Shown piece after piece: positions 17,541-27,619 of a stretch of DNA of 64,000 nucleotides; position 1 is the first letter of the stretch, and each line of letters starts with the position of its first letter. Under the pieces are notes generated by a model. It ran no database searches. It saw nothing but the letters and a program-made list of their open reading frames with translations, and was not told the DNA's origin. This stretch comes from an uncultured Methanoregula sp. (GTDB lineage Archaea; Halobacteriota; Methanomicrobia; Methanomicrobiales; Methanospirillaceae), in NCBI RefSeq assembly GCF_963677065.1, contig NZ_OY781872.1:1979419-2043418 (forward strand). The letters run 5' to 3'. Position numbers and translations under genes: made by a program.

Positions 17541-20312
17541 ATGAAGAAGTGGGTATATGCCTTCAGCGAAGGCGATGGAAAGGACAAGAAACTGCTCGGC
17601 GGCAAAGGTGCAAACCTCTGCGAGATGACCCGGATCGGTCTCAATGTCCCCCCCGGTTTTGTCATAACAACCGAGGCATGTCTTGCGTACCTCGAGAGTC
17701 CGGATCGCGTGCTGCCCCCGGGACTTCTTGAACAGGTAAAACACGAGTTGTCCGAACTGGAGAAGAAGAGCGGCAGGGTCTTTGGCGGGCGCGAGAATCC
17801 GCTGCTTGTCTCGGTCCGGTCAGGATCTGCAATGTCCATGCCGGGAATGATGGACACGATCCTGAATCTCGGTCTCAATGAGGAGACTCTTGAAGGTCTC
17901 ATCAGGCAGACCGGGGACAAGCGGTTCAGTTACGATGCCTACCGGCGTTTCATCCAGCTCTTCGGCAAGATCGCCCTTGGTGTGCCGGAAGAGGAATTCG
18001 ACCTGGTGTTTGAGAATGCCAAACAGAATGCCGGCGTGAAGAACGATGTGGACCTGTCTGCCAATGATCTTAAGGAAGTCTCCAAGCGGTTCCTTGAGGT
18101 TGTGAACAAGAACACCCGGAAACCCTTCCCCTCGGACCCGAGAGAGCAGCTGGAGATTGCCATAAAGGCCGTGTTTGGCTCCTGGGGCGGTAAACGGGCC
18201 GTCGACTACCGCAGGGAATTCAAGATCACTCCCGAGATGGCAAACGGCACTGCGGTCAATGTCATGGCAATGGTCTTTGGGAACATGGGTGAGGATTCGG
18301 CAACCGGTGTCGGCTTCACCCGCGATCCCGCAACCGGGGAAAACGTCCTCTTTGGCGAGTACCTGGTGAATGCCCAGGGAGAAGATGTCGTGGCCGGGAT
18401 CCGGACCCCGAAGCCCGTTGCCGCCATGGCCCAGGAGATGCCGATAATACACCGTGAACTTCTGGAACTGCGCAGGAAACTCGAGACTCATTACAAGGAA
18501 GTACAGGATTTTGAGTTCACCATCGAGAAAGGAACGCTGTACTGCCTCCAGACCCGGAACGGGAAGATGAATGTCACGGCGCTCGTCCGCACCTCGGTCG
18601 ATATGGTCGAGGAAGGGCTTCTCGACAGGAAGGCGGCGCTGCTCCGGGTCCCCCCCGAGATGCTTGACCAGATGCTCTTTCCCCGCCTGGATCCCAAGGT
18701 TACCAAAAAGCCGATAGCAACCGGGCTTCCTGCCTCCCCGGGGGTGGCAGTGGGGATTGCGGTTTTCGATGCAGACCGGGCAGAGAAACTGGGCCGGACC
18801 GGACAGCGGGTTATCCTGGTCCGGGAAGAGACCAAGCCCGAGGATATCCACGGTTTCTTTGCCGCCCAGGGAATCCTGACCAGCCGGGGGGGAAAGACAT
18901 CCCATGCAGCAGTTGTGGCCCGGGGAATGGGAAAGCCGTGTGTTTCGGGGGCTGAAGGAATCGTTGTCAATGTTCATACGCGCCAGGCCCGGGTCGGGGA
19001 ACTGGATTTCGGGGAAGGCGCGCTCATCACGATAGACGGCACCACCGGGGCTGTTTATCTGGGGGAAGTCCCGATGATCGAGGCCGAGTTCTCCAGCCAT
19101 CTCGCCACGCTTCTTTCCTGGGCCGACGAGACAGCGCACCTGCAGGTCATGGCGAATGCCGATTCCCCCGAGGATGCCGGGCGGGCACTCACGTTTGGTG
19201 CAATGGGGATCGGTCTCTGCCGCACCGAGCGGATGTTCAATGGCACGGATCGCCTCCCCATCATGGTGGATATGATTATTGCCGAAACAAAGGAAGACCG
19301 GGAGGAGGCTCTCGATAAGCTGCTCCCCTTCCAGCGCGAGGATTTCAAGGCAATGTTCCGGATTATGGCATCCCGGCCGGTCACGATTCGCCTTCTCGAT
19401 CCGCCGATCCATGAGTTCCTTCCGGCCGAACACCAGCTGGAGGAGGAGCTTGCAACCCTGCATGACCTGCGGGAGATCCTCCGAGGCCTGCATATCCTTG
19501 CCGATTCCGTAAAATACCTCAAACCCTCCGATGGCATCCCACCCCGGGTGGAAAAATTCACCGACCCGCAGCTGGTCGAGGATGTTATCCGGAAAAAAGA
19601 AGCCATGCTCCTGAAAGGAAGAGCCCTGCATGAAGTGAACCCGATGCTGGGCCACCGGGGCGTGCGCCTGGGTCTCACCTTCCCCGAGATTTACCGGATG
19701 CAGATCCGTGCCATCCTGGAAGCAGCAGCAGAATGCCAGAAAGAGGGCACAGCGGTCTCTGCCGAGATTATGGTGCCGCAGGTCTGCACGGTCCAGGAGC
19801 TCAAGCGGGTAAAAGTCTGGGTTGACGAGATCCGGGCAGATGTGGAAAAAGCCTTTGGAATGAAACTTAATATCAAATTCGGCTCCATGCTGGAGGTGGT
19901 AAGAGCCTGCCTCCGGGCTGACAACCTGGCGGAGGAAGCCGAGTTCTTCTCGTTTGGGACCAATGACCTCACCCAGGCCACCTTCTCGTTCTCCCGCGAA
20001 GATGCCGAGAACAAGTTCCTGCCCCTGTACAACCAGACCGGCATCCTCCTTGACAACCCGTTCGAGGTGCTCGATGTCAAAGGGGTGGGCCGGATCATGG
20101 ATCAGGCCGTTACATGGGCCCGTCAGAGCCGGCCCGGCATGAAGATCGGGATCTGCGGGGAGCATGGCGGCCACCCGGCTTCGATCCGGTTCTGCCACTC
20201 CATCGGGCTGTCCTATGTCTCCTGTTCCGCCCCCCGGGTGCCCATTGCCCGGCTGGCAGCAGCCCAGGCTGTGCTTCTCGAGAGCCGGACCCGGGTTGAC
20301 AAGGCAGCCTGA
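17541..20312 (+). CDS. ppdK: Pyruvate, phosphate dikinase
   Basis: Interconverts pyruvate, ATP and phosphate with PEP, AMP and pyrophosphate; in a methanogen mainly the entry to gluconeogenesis from pyruvate. The 923 residues show the nucleotide-binding N-terminal part (KLLGGKGANLCEM), the swinging phosphohistidine domain with GGKTSHAAVV (His455, the same number as in the well-studied clostridial enzyme) and the TIM-barrel PEP domain ending with GICGEHGGHP (Cys872, the general acid). The start at 17541 begins the usual MKKWVYAF; an earlier in-frame ATG at 17481 adds 20 unlikely residues. A T-run just after the stop probably terminates it. Confidence 0.95.
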   Translation: MKKWVYAFSEGDGKDKKLLGGKGANLCEMTRIGLNVPPGFVITTEACLAYLESPDRVLPPGLLEQVKHELSELEKKSGRVFGGRENPLLVSVRSGSAMSMPGMMDTILNLGLNEETLEGLIRQTGDKRFSYDAYRRFIQLFGKIALGVPEEEFDLVFENAKQNAGVKNDVDLSANDLKEVSKRFLEVVNKNTRKPFPSDPREQLEIAIKAVFGSWGGKRAVDYRREFKITPEMANGTAVNVMAMVFGNMGEDSATGVGFTRDPATGENVLFGEYLVNAQGEDVVAGIRTPKPVAAMAQEMPIIHRELLELRRKLETHYKEVQDFEFTIEKGTLYCLQTRNGKMNVTALVRTSVDMVEEGLLDRKAALLRVPPEMLDQMLFPRLDPKVTKKPIATGLPASPGVAVGIAVFDADRAEKLGRTGQRVILVREETKPEDIHGFFAAQGILTSRGGKTSHAAVVARGMGKPCVSGAEGIVVNVHTRQARVGELDFGEGALITIDGTTGAVYLGEVPMIEAEFSSHLATLLSWADETAHLQVMANADSPEDAGRALTFGAMGIGLCRTERMFNGTDRLPIMVDMIIAETKEDREEALDKLLPFQREDFKAMFRIMASRPVTIRLLDPPIHEFLPAEHQLEEELATLHDLREILRGLHILADSVKYLKPSDGIPPRVEKFTDPQLVEDVIRKKEAMLLKGRALHEVNPMLGHRGVRLGLTFPEIYRMQIRAILEAAAECQKEGTAVSAEIMVPQVCTVQELKRVKVWVDEIRADVEKAFGMKLNIKFGSMLEVVRACLRADNLAEEAEFFSFGTNDLTQATFSFSREDAENKFLPLYNQTGILLDNPFEVLDVKGVGRIMDQAVTWARQSRPGMKIGICGEHGGHPASIRFCHSIGLSYVSCSAPRVPIARLAAAQAVLLESRTRVDKAA

Positions 20313-20481
20313 ATTCTTTTTTTCAGGAGATCTCTATAACCTACCGGAACAATGCCCGAATCCCCATATCGCCTGCGCTGGCATACCCTACATTGGTTTT
20401 TTTGAGATCCGGGGAACCCGGTGAAGTAGCATCCATGGTTCTTTGGCAGATCGTTCTTTTCCGGTCCCGGAACGGAATGTG

Positions 20482-20708
20482 TGGGGGGTCTGTGGTGAAA
20501 ATTTATTATCCGGCTCGTGCCCCCGGTTGCCAGCTCTCTCTCGGAAATTTTTATTTTTTCAGCATCCCGGCCATGGTCTTTACATTTTTTTTCACCACAG
20601 ACCCCCCAACGGGGCAGTCTGTTTTGGAAGAAAAATTCGCAGTTTTATGACACACTGTCCAGGGGCACTCCCCCATTTTTGCCCTGGGGGGTCCGTGGGG
20701 AAAAAAAT
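20482..20708. repeat. Intergenic inverted-repeat element with a third, degenerate copy
   Basis: In the 500-base gap between ppdK and malQ, TGGGGGGTCTGTGGTGAAAA (20482-20501) has an exact 20-base reverse complement at 20589-20608. A similar copy, TGGGGGGTCCGTGGGGAAAA, lies near 20685-20704 in the same orientation as the first, with two differences. Nothing in the stretch resembles a protein. It may be a small mobile repeat or a strong RNA hairpin between convergent genes. Confidence 0.6.
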
Positions 20709-20816
20709 ACCGGGTCACCGTGCCGCATGGCAGATTGATGGGGTGGGAAGGGGCTTTGAGTTTTTAAAAAAGAGAGATCGGGGATCGGTGCCGGATGTTT
20801 TTACAATAACGGGATA

Positions 20817-22316
20817 TCAGTCTCTCCCGTATACCTGCGTGAGATCGAGCAGCCGGTCGGTAAGCTCGCCGGTCAGGCAATCCGCGGGCATCCTCCAGCG
20901 CCAGTTCCCGGTATCTGTCCCGGGAGTATTCACCCGGGATCCCGCTCCAAGGCCAAGCAGGTCCTGCATGGGAATGATCACCGTCCCTGCAACCGAACAC
21001 ATGGCCTGGCGGATAAAGATGTCCGGCAGTTCTTCTGCAGGAAAGTCCCTTCCCAGGTAGCGGAACAGCCGCTTTCGATCCTCACCGGTTGCGAAATCCT
21101 CAAACCATCCCTTCACCGGAGGATTGTCATGGGTTCCCGTGTACAGGAAGAGTTCATGGGTCAGGTTGTGGGGTGCATGGGGATTATGTGCCGTCTCGTC
21201 CGTGAAGGCGAACTGGAGCACTCTCATACCGGGAAGCCCGTATTTTCTCATGATCTCGTGAACATCGGGAGTGATCACGCCAAGGTCCTCGGCAATTGCA
21301 GGAAACTGGAAGAAGGTCTCTTTCATTGCTTTCAGGAACCGGTCGGCCGGGGCTCTGACCCATCGCCCCCCGGTTGCATCGGCTGCGCCTGCCGGGATCT
21401 CCCAGTATGCCACGAGTCCCCGGAAGTGATCGATCCGCACCAGATCGAACAAGGAAAAATTCTGCCTGAACCGGTAGATCCACCAGGAAAAACCGGTTCT
21501 CTCGTGCTCCTGCCAGCGGTACAGCGGATTCTTCCACACTTGACCGGTCGTGCTGAAATAGTCCGGGGGAACCCCGGCAACCGATGCCGGCCTCCCGTTT
21601 GCATCCAGCCGGAACAGTTCCGGGTGCGTCCAGACATCGGCACTATCGGCATTTACATAGAGGGGCAGGTCCCCGATTATGGCGATCCGCTTCTCCCGGG
21701 AATAGTTATGCAGCGTTCTCCATTGCCGGAAGAACATATACTGGAGATACTTCTCTCTCTCGATCTCCTCCCTGAGCTGCTTTTTTGTGCTGTCAAAGGG
21801 CTTCCCCTCCCGGCTCCTGATAGCATCCGGCCATCGGCTCCAGTTCACGGTGCCGTAAAAACCGGCAAGTGAGATAAACACGGCATAGTCTTCCAGCCAC
21901 CAGGACTGCTCGCGGCAGAATGCATGGTAATGGGGATCGGCCTGCATGGTATGGGCGTACTGTTCGTAGGACCGGGAGAACAAGGTCCGCTTATACTGGA
22001 TCACCGACTCGTAATCGATCCGGTCCGGTGGAAATGCCGGCACGTCTCCCAGATCTGCGGGATCCAGGAATCCTTCCTGCACCATCAGCTCCGGGCTGAT
22101 CAGGTTTGTGTTGCCGGCAAATGCGGATGACGACATATACGGCGAATTGTCACTGTCCTTCGCGGTCGGGTTCAGCGGGAGTATCTGCCAGTATTTCTGG
22201 CCGGATTCCGACAGGAAATCCACAAACCGGTATGCCGCCGATCCCAGGTCCCCGATCCCGTACCTCGAGGGAAGCGAGAAGACCGGAAGAAGAATGCCGC
22301 TCCCCCGGCCGGTCAT
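20817..22316 (-). CDS. malQ: 4-alpha-glucanotransferase (amylomaltase, GH77)
   Basis: Transfers maltodextrin segments between alpha-1,4-glucans, reshaping chains released during glycogen breakdown. The 499 residues begin with RGSGILLPVFSLPSRYGIGDLG and WQILPLNP, typical of GH77. The nucleophile Asp lies in VRIDHFRG, the acid/base Glu in AIAEDLGVIT and the third acidic residue in YTGTHDNPP. It follows the GH57 and phosphorylase genes on the same strand with an 82-base gap, so it is probably the last gene of a glycogen-degradation operon. Confidence 0.94.
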   Translation of the reverse strand: MTGRGSGILLPVFSLPSRYGIGDLGSAAYRFVDFLSESGQKYWQILPLNPTAKDSDNSPYMSSSAFAGNTNLISPELMVQEGFLDPADLGDVPAFPPDRIDYESVIQYKRTLFSRSYEQYAHTMQADPHYHAFCREQSWWLEDYAVFISLAGFYGTVNWSRWPDAIRSREGKPFDSTKKQLREEIEREKYLQYMFFRQWRTLHNYSREKRIAIIGDLPLYVNADSADVWTHPELFRLDANGRPASVAGVPPDYFSTTGQVWKNPLYRWQEHERTGFSWWIYRFRQNFSLFDLVRIDHFRGLVAYWEIPAGAADATGGRWVRAPADRFLKAMKETFFQFPAIAEDLGVITPDVHEIMRKYGLPGMRVLQFAFTDETAHNPHAPHNLTHELFLYTGTHDNPPVKGWFEDFATGEDRKRLFRYLGRDFPAEELPDIFIRQAMCSVAGTVIIPMQDLLGLGAGSRVNTPGTDTGNWRWRMPADCLTGELTDRLLDLTQVYGRD

Positions 22317-22398
22317 AATCCTGCTCCTTTCCTCCGGAAAGAAGAACGATTCTCCGGCCCGGCCTTGGAGGGACCGGCCTTACGGTAATTCCCCGGCA

Positions 22399-24900
22399 TC
22401 AGATACATTTCACCCCGAGCCACCTGCCCAGTTCAGAAAACCGCGAGATCCACAGGACTGCCCGGTCATCGCCCTTCTCCGCCCTGCGCTGCATGAACGA
22501 GAGTTGTTTTTTGCCGCAATAAAAATAATCATTCTGGGATTCCCAGAGATCGTACCTGAGGGAGAGCGGGGAAAGGATCCTGAAGATGTCACAGATCTCC
22601 TGCATGGCAGCAACATCATCCGGTGCGCTCGTGAGTTTTTTTGTGAGGGATGCAACCAGGTTTGAAGCGGTAAAATCCAGGGTGTTTTTATCTGCTGAGA
22701 ACTCCCCCCGGATCATCTCGCTGACCAGGTGCTGGATCTTCTGGCGGCTGATCTCCTTGTCCAGGAGTGCCATTTTCAAGTCTTTGTTGAGGATGTACCA
22801 GACCGGATCTTCAATCACCCGGGGGACCGGGATCCGCATCTCCCGCATTGCATGGATGAGCGTAATCTGATCCCGGTAGATCTGCCTGAACGAGGACTCC
22901 AGGTCTTCAAGCGTGGAATCCATAAGAAAGAACATGGTCTCCCGCTGTTCGTCCTTGAAGAGATGCCAGAGCGAGTAGATATCTGTCCCGAACTCCTTCT
23001 CCATGAGGTTTACGAGGAAAGGAATATCCCCCTGTTGTATGGCGGCTTTGAAATGATCTTTCAAACCGGCAAAGGACGCGTCACCGGAAAAGGTGCGGAT
23101 ACCTCCAATGAACTCATAGGTGCCGAGGTGAATTACACTGTATTCGAGTTTGTTCTCTTCACCGGTGATCTCCGAACGGAGTTCCAGCGTCCCGATGACC
23201 AGCCTTGTCTTCCCGGATTCCGCTATCTCGTGCGATTCAGCCAGTTTGGTATAGCGCCGGATGGGAACGGACTCCAAATCTTTAACCAGGAGCGAGAGGG
23301 CGTAATTGAAGAGGATCCGCTTCTGGTCGATGATAGTTCTCCCGATATAATTCCGGTAGATGGCAGCACCGTTTCCATGCCTGGATACATTGCTCTCTGC
23401 TTCCAGCAGGTACGACATGAAGAGCGGCTGAAGATCGGTTCCCGATATCTCCTGTGCGAGCTGCATCGCCCTGCAGGCGTACTGCATCACCTGGACCGAT
23501 TCTATGCCGGAGATGTCGTCAAAGAACCAGCCGCAGGAAGTGTACATGAGCATGGCATGCCGCTGCATCTCAAGAAGCCTGAGCACCAGGATCCTCTCCT
23601 CCCCGGTAAGAGCCCGCGCGGCATGCCGGAGAAGGAACTGCTCCCGGGCTTCCGGGGATCGGTCCAGGATGACGGTAATATAGTTGTCCCGGGCGGTCCA
23701 GGGATCCCGCACAAGCCCGGCCATCCGGGATTCATAGAGGGGGATGAGTTCATCCCGGAGCCGGTCCATGGCTTCCCGCAACCCCCGTCTCCATCTCTGA
23801 TTCCAGGTGGGGGGGGTTATGTCAGCGGATTTTTGTGCCTCTCCTGAACGGGATGGGTTCCGGGGATGATAATCATCTTCCCGGAGGGTTGTTCCCCGCG
23901 TTCTGCACCCGCAGTCGCTCCTCCACCGTTCGATGCCATGGGGGCAGCTCCAGGAGGTGTTCTCCCGTATCTCCACTTCGTACACCGGCGGGTGGGCAGC
24001 CAGATATTCCCCAAAGATGGTGATGGTTGCTGTCTGCTTCTGCTGGATGGAATACAGCGCATAGGCGAGTGCCATGTCGGCAAATCGGTGGTGATGGCCA
24101 TAGGTCTCGCCGTCAGAGACAACGCTGATGAGACCGGATTCTTCCATGTAACCCTGGAAGGACCCGACAATCCGGTCGGCAAATGCTTCCCCGTTCTCAA
24201 GGAGCGATCCGAAAGCCAGTTCCTGCCCGATCTTCTCTTCCATGAAAAAGATCGCAATCGACTTTCCCTCCCGGAGCCTGCAGATGTACGGCCTTGAACA
24301 GTCAACTGTATCTTTCTGTATGTCGGTCCAGCGGTTTTCAGTCTGCTTTTTTACCCTCAATGCCTGCGAGGGCGTGAGTATGGTGTATTTGATCCCCTGC
24401 TCAGCCAGCAGCTCCAGCGTTTCGAGATCAACTGCGGTTTCCGGAAGCCACATCCCCTCGGGAAACCTCCTGAACCGGAAGATGAAATCCTGGATTCCCC
24501 AGATGATCTGGGTGCGCTTGTCCCGGGTTGTGGCAAGGGGCAGGATGATATGGTTGTACCCTTGTGCAATCGCGGAACCATGCCCGGAGAAATGCTTCAT
24601 GCTCTCCTTGTCCGCGTCAAGGATGGCAGAATAGACCTGCGGATTGTTCAGTTCCAGCCAGGCAAGAAGGGTAGGGCCGAAATTGAAACTGATTGTCTGG
24701 TAGTTGTTGACGATATCAATGATTGTCGTGCTGGCATCGAGAATGCGGGAGGCGGCATTGGGAGCATAGCATTCCGCAGTGATGCGGGCGTTCCAGTCGT
24801 GGTACGGGTAGGCCGAATCTTCCACCTCCACCACTTCCGTCCAGGGATTCTCACGCGGCGGCTGGTAAAAATGACCGTGAATACAGATATAGCGACCCAT
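22399..24900 (-). CDS. GH57 glycoside hydrolase with DUF3536 C-terminal region
   Basis: Predicted alpha-glucan-active enzyme of family GH57. The N-terminal barrel shows motif 1 (HGHFYQPPREN), the nucleophile Glu in GMWLPETAVD and the acid/base Asp in VVSDGETYGHHH. The remaining roughly 500 residues correspond to the DUF3536 type of extension (MDRLRDELIPLYESRM and onwards), which is mostly helical. The product is 833 residues if the ATG at 24900 is used. That start is preceded by GGTGAGGAG, while the ATG at 24969 adds residues with no family match. It lies between the glucan phosphorylase and amylomaltase genes, so a role in glycogen breakdown or trimming is likely. Confidence 0.87.
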   Translation of the reverse strand: MGRYICIHGHFYQPPRENPWTEVVEVEDSAYPYHDWNARITAECYAPNAASRILDASTTIIDIVNNYQTISFNFGPTLLAWLELNNPQVYSAILDADKESMKHFSGHGSAIAQGYNHIILPLATTRDKRTQIIWGIQDFIFRFRRFPEGMWLPETAVDLETLELLAEQGIKYTILTPSQALRVKKQTENRWTDIQKDTVDCSRPYICRLREGKSIAIFFMEEKIGQELAFGSLLENGEAFADRIVGSFQGYMEESGLISVVSDGETYGHHHRFADMALAYALYSIQQKQTATITIFGEYLAAHPPVYEVEIRENTSWSCPHGIERWRSDCGCRTRGTTLREDDYHPRNPSRSGEAQKSADITPPTWNQRWRRGLREAMDRLRDELIPLYESRMAGLVRDPWTARDNYITVILDRSPEAREQFLLRHAARALTGEERILVLRLLEMQRHAMLMYTSCGWFFDDISGIESVQVMQYACRAMQLAQEISGTDLQPLFMSYLLEAESNVSRHGNGAAIYRNYIGRTIIDQKRILFNYALSLLVKDLESVPIRRYTKLAESHEIAESGKTRLVIGTLELRSEITGEENKLEYSVIHLGTYEFIGGIRTFSGDASFAGLKDHFKAAIQQGDIPFLVNLMEKEFGTDIYSLWHLFKDEQRETMFFLMDSTLEDLESSFRQIYRDQITLIHAMREMRIPVPRVIEDPVWYILNKDLKMALLDKEISRQKIQHLVSEMIRGEFSADKNTLDFTASNLVASLTKKLTSAPDDVAAMQEICDIFRILSPLSLRYDLWESQNDYFYCGKKQLSFMQRRAEKGDDRAVLWISRFSELGRWLGVKCI

Positions 24901-24980
24901 CCACTCCTCACCCCGTCGGTACTTCCCGTTCTCCTTACCGCAGATTCTCTCGTGCAGTCCTTCCGGCAAATGCCCCTGTT

Positions 24981-27170
24981 TTATCGAGCCGCTGGATCAT
25001 ACGGGAACAGTTGCTTTCTGTATTCGGCGGCTCTTTTCAGGGCAGGATCATAGCCAAGCCGGACGTACTCTTTGAGCATGCGGCGGGCAGAGAACCGGGG
25101 GGCCGTGCACCGGATGGCCTCTTTCATCATCTTCACCCACATATGCGGGATCCCGTCATCCGACTGCATATAATACAGCGGCACCACTTCGCGTTCCAGC
25201 ACCCCGTACAACTGCTCGGCATCTTCCCGATCATGGTTCTTCCGGGTATCTGTCTCCCCGAACGCCCACCCGTTCTTACCGGAATAGGCCTCGGGCCACC
25301 ATCCATCCAGAACGCTCATGTGCAGGACGCCGTTCAGGGACGCTTTCATGCCGCTTGTCCCACAGGCCTCAAGCGGGGGGAGAGGATTGTTAAGCCAGAC
25401 ATCCACGCCGTGGACAAGGTACTGCGCCATCTGTTCCCCGTAATCCTCGACAAAGGCGATCCTTCCCCCCAGATCCCGCTGGAGGGCATACTTGTAGATC
25501 TTCTGGATGATGCGCTTTCCCTCCTCGTCGGCAGGATGCGCCTTCCCCGCAAAGATGATCTGGACCGGCTTCCAGGGATTGTTTATGATCTTTTTCAACC
25601 GCTCTATATCCTGGAATATAAGATCGGCCCGTTTGTATGTGGAGAACCGGCGGGCAAACCCGATGGTGAGGGCTGAGGGATCGAGCAGGGCTCCTCCCGA
25701 GAGAACGTTCAGGGGATCGGTATTCTCCCCCACCCATTTCCGCCGCTTGTGCTCCCGGATCCTGTTGACCAGTTTTCTTTTGAGCTGGACATGGACCGAC
25801 CAGAGTTCTTCATCGGGGATCTCCTGGATCAGCTCCCAGAGCAGGTTTTTGTCATGCTCCGCGAGCCACTGCGGGCAGGCAGGCGAGAAGTACTTGTTGA
25901 GCAGCAGCTGCATCTTGGGATCCAGCCAGGTGGGGACATGGACCCCGTTTGTTATGTGTCGGATCGGGACCTTCTCTTCGGCAAGCTCCGGCCAGAGGGG
26001 TCTCCACATGGAACGGGCCACCTCCCCGTGCCGTCTGCTCACGCCATTCTTGAATGCGCTCATCCTCAGGGCAAACGCCGTCATATTGAAGAGGTCTTTT
26101 GAGCCGGCGGGGGAATTTCCCAGGGACAAAAAAGTCTCCCGGCTGATGCCGAGCAGGGTGTAATAGTTTTTGAAATACTTGTCCATGAGTCCATGGGGAA
26201 AGGCATCGTGCCCGGCCGGGACCGGCGTGTGGGTCGTGAAGATGGTTGTTTCACGCACTCTTCTTGAGGCTTCTTCAAAACTCATCTTGTCAAGGACGTT
26301 CTCCCGGATCCTCTCGAATATGGTGAATGCCGGGTGCCCCTCATTCAGGTGAACGATGGAGGGCCGCACGCCAAGTACATCCAGGATATAGCTCCCCCCG
26401 ATGCCAAGCACGATCTCCTGCTTGAGTCGCTGTTCGTTGTCCCCGGTGTAGAGCCGGTACGAGATGGACCGGTTGGCCGGGTCATTCTGGGGGATATCGG
26501 TATCCATCAGAAAGAGCGGGATCGTGCCGACATCGACTTTCCAGACCGCAACATAGATCGGGGGATCGATGAAGGGAATCCGGACCACCAGCTGTTCATC
26601 GTGGTTGTAGAGCACTCTCTGGATGGGGGCGGCATCGCGGTCCAGTATCTCCTTGATATCCAGCTGCCAGCCGTCAGGCCCGATGTGCTGGTGGAGATAT
26701 CCCTCCGAGTACATGAATCCGACAGCTACGAGCGGCAGGCCGAGATCGCTGGATTCCTTGAGATGATCCCCGGCAAGAAATCCCAGTCCCCCGGCATACA
26801 GGGGCAATGAGTGCTGCAGCCCGTATTCAGCGGAGAAGTACGCGATATTGAGATCGTGATCACCGGAAAAATTCTCTGAAAACCAGCTGTGGTTCTTGAT
26901 CATCTCGTGCTGGTATCGGGACATCACGAGATCGTAGTGCCTCAGGTAGACCGGATTCTTTGAGGCTGCAAGGAGCGTCTCTTCATCCAGGGCACGGAGC
27001 ATCTTCACCGGATTGTGGATGCTCTCAATCCATGCCTGGGGATTGAGCCGCTTGAATACCATTTTCACTTCCGGATTCCAGCTCCACCAGAGATTGTACG
27101 CGAGATCGATGAGTCCTGATATCCGCTCGGGAACCTGCGGGAACATTTTCCTGATCTTGTCCGGTGCCAC
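24981..27170 (-). CDS. Alpha-glucan (glycogen/maltodextrin) phosphorylase, GT35
   Basis: Releases glucose 1-phosphate from glycogen ends with pyridoxal phosphate as cofactor. The 729 residues have the shorter archaeal/bacterial alpha-glucan phosphorylase plan, with an N-terminal helical part (LAYNLWWSWNPEVKMVF), IAYFSAEYGL, and the cofactor segment EACGTSGMKASLNG with Lys609. The start is a GTG with GAGG 7-10 bases upstream. It is the first gene of the phosphorylase-GH57-malQ group and is divergent from the glycogen synthesis genes across a 449-base gap. Confidence 0.93.
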   Translation of the reverse strand: MAPDKIRKMFPQVPERISGLIDLAYNLWWSWNPEVKMVFKRLNPQAWIESIHNPVKMLRALDEETLLAASKNPVYLRHYDLVMSRYQHEMIKNHSWFSENFSGDHDLNIAYFSAEYGLQHSLPLYAGGLGFLAGDHLKESSDLGLPLVAVGFMYSEGYLHQHIGPDGWQLDIKEILDRDAAPIQRVLYNHDEQLVVRIPFIDPPIYVAVWKVDVGTIPLFLMDTDIPQNDPANRSISYRLYTGDNEQRLKQEIVLGIGGSYILDVLGVRPSIVHLNEGHPAFTIFERIRENVLDKMSFEEASRRVRETTIFTTHTPVPAGHDAFPHGLMDKYFKNYYTLLGISRETFLSLGNSPAGSKDLFNMTAFALRMSAFKNGVSRRHGEVARSMWRPLWPELAEEKVPIRHITNGVHVPTWLDPKMQLLLNKYFSPACPQWLAEHDKNLLWELIQEIPDEELWSVHVQLKRKLVNRIREHKRRKWVGENTDPLNVLSGGALLDPSALTIGFARRFSTYKRADLIFQDIERLKKIINNPWKPVQIIFAGKAHPADEEGKRIIQKIYKYALQRDLGGRIAFVEDYGEQMAQYLVHGVDVWLNNPLPPLEACGTSGMKASLNGVLHMSVLDGWWPEAYSGKNGWAFGETDTRKNHDREDAEQLYGVLEREVVPLYYMQSDDGIPHMWVKMMKEAIRCTAPRFSARRMLKEYVRLGYDPALKRAAEYRKQLFPYDPAAR

Positions 27171-27436
27171 GGTATTCCTCAGTAGTTGTGTAGTAGTTCC
27201 AGCACCTTCTTAATGGTATGGGAAACAGGAACGTCCCTGAAGGGGTGACTGTTACAAGGAGGGTCCGGCGGGGGATCGTTCCGTGTCAAGAGTTTCTTGT
27301 GCAGATCGATACTATTCTGCGGGAAAAATCCGGATTGTGCATGATCCCCTGTCCTGGCAAACGGTATTTTCCCGGGATATCTTCCCGGAACGAGATCCTT
27401 CTCTTTTTTGTATTCGCTTTTGAAAATTGAAGATAC

Positions 27437-27445
27437 CTTTATATG
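27437..27445 (+). promoter_or_regulatory. TATA element of the GH57-glycogen synthase operon
   Basis: CTTTATATG in the divergent 449-base gap predicts transcription from about 27467 and a leader of about 150 bases before the GH57 ATG. No stable leader structure is evident to me. The remaining part of 27171-27436 holds no recognisable gene. Confidence 0.5.
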
Positions 27446-27619
27446 TCAGATATTATGTTAAGTATCTGTGCTGGGCACAGGGACATCCCCTCCAAAAGAC
27501 CATGCCGCGGCGTACCTGATTTCACACCTGCAGAACAATAATCCCGAATCCTTGATCCCGTACTTCCGTTCCAGTGGTAAAAACAGTCTGTCCCCGCGGC
27601 CTGTCTGGGAGATACTACC

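Noticed and set aside
17820..20198. Very long open frame on the minus strand opposite ppdK
   Set aside because: It lies exactly antisense to a well-supported enzyme gene, its translation is rich in His, Gly, Asp and Arg with no family pattern, and high-GC codon bias explains the lack of stops.
20443..21060. Plus-strand frame across the ppdK-malQ gap
   Set aside because: It runs through the inverted-repeat element and into the malQ 3' end, with Pro/Arg/Ser-rich noise.
27218..27430. Short plus-strand frame in the divergent glycogen gap
   Set aside because: No promoter spacing, ribosome site or recognisable protein pattern; it covers the regulatory gap.
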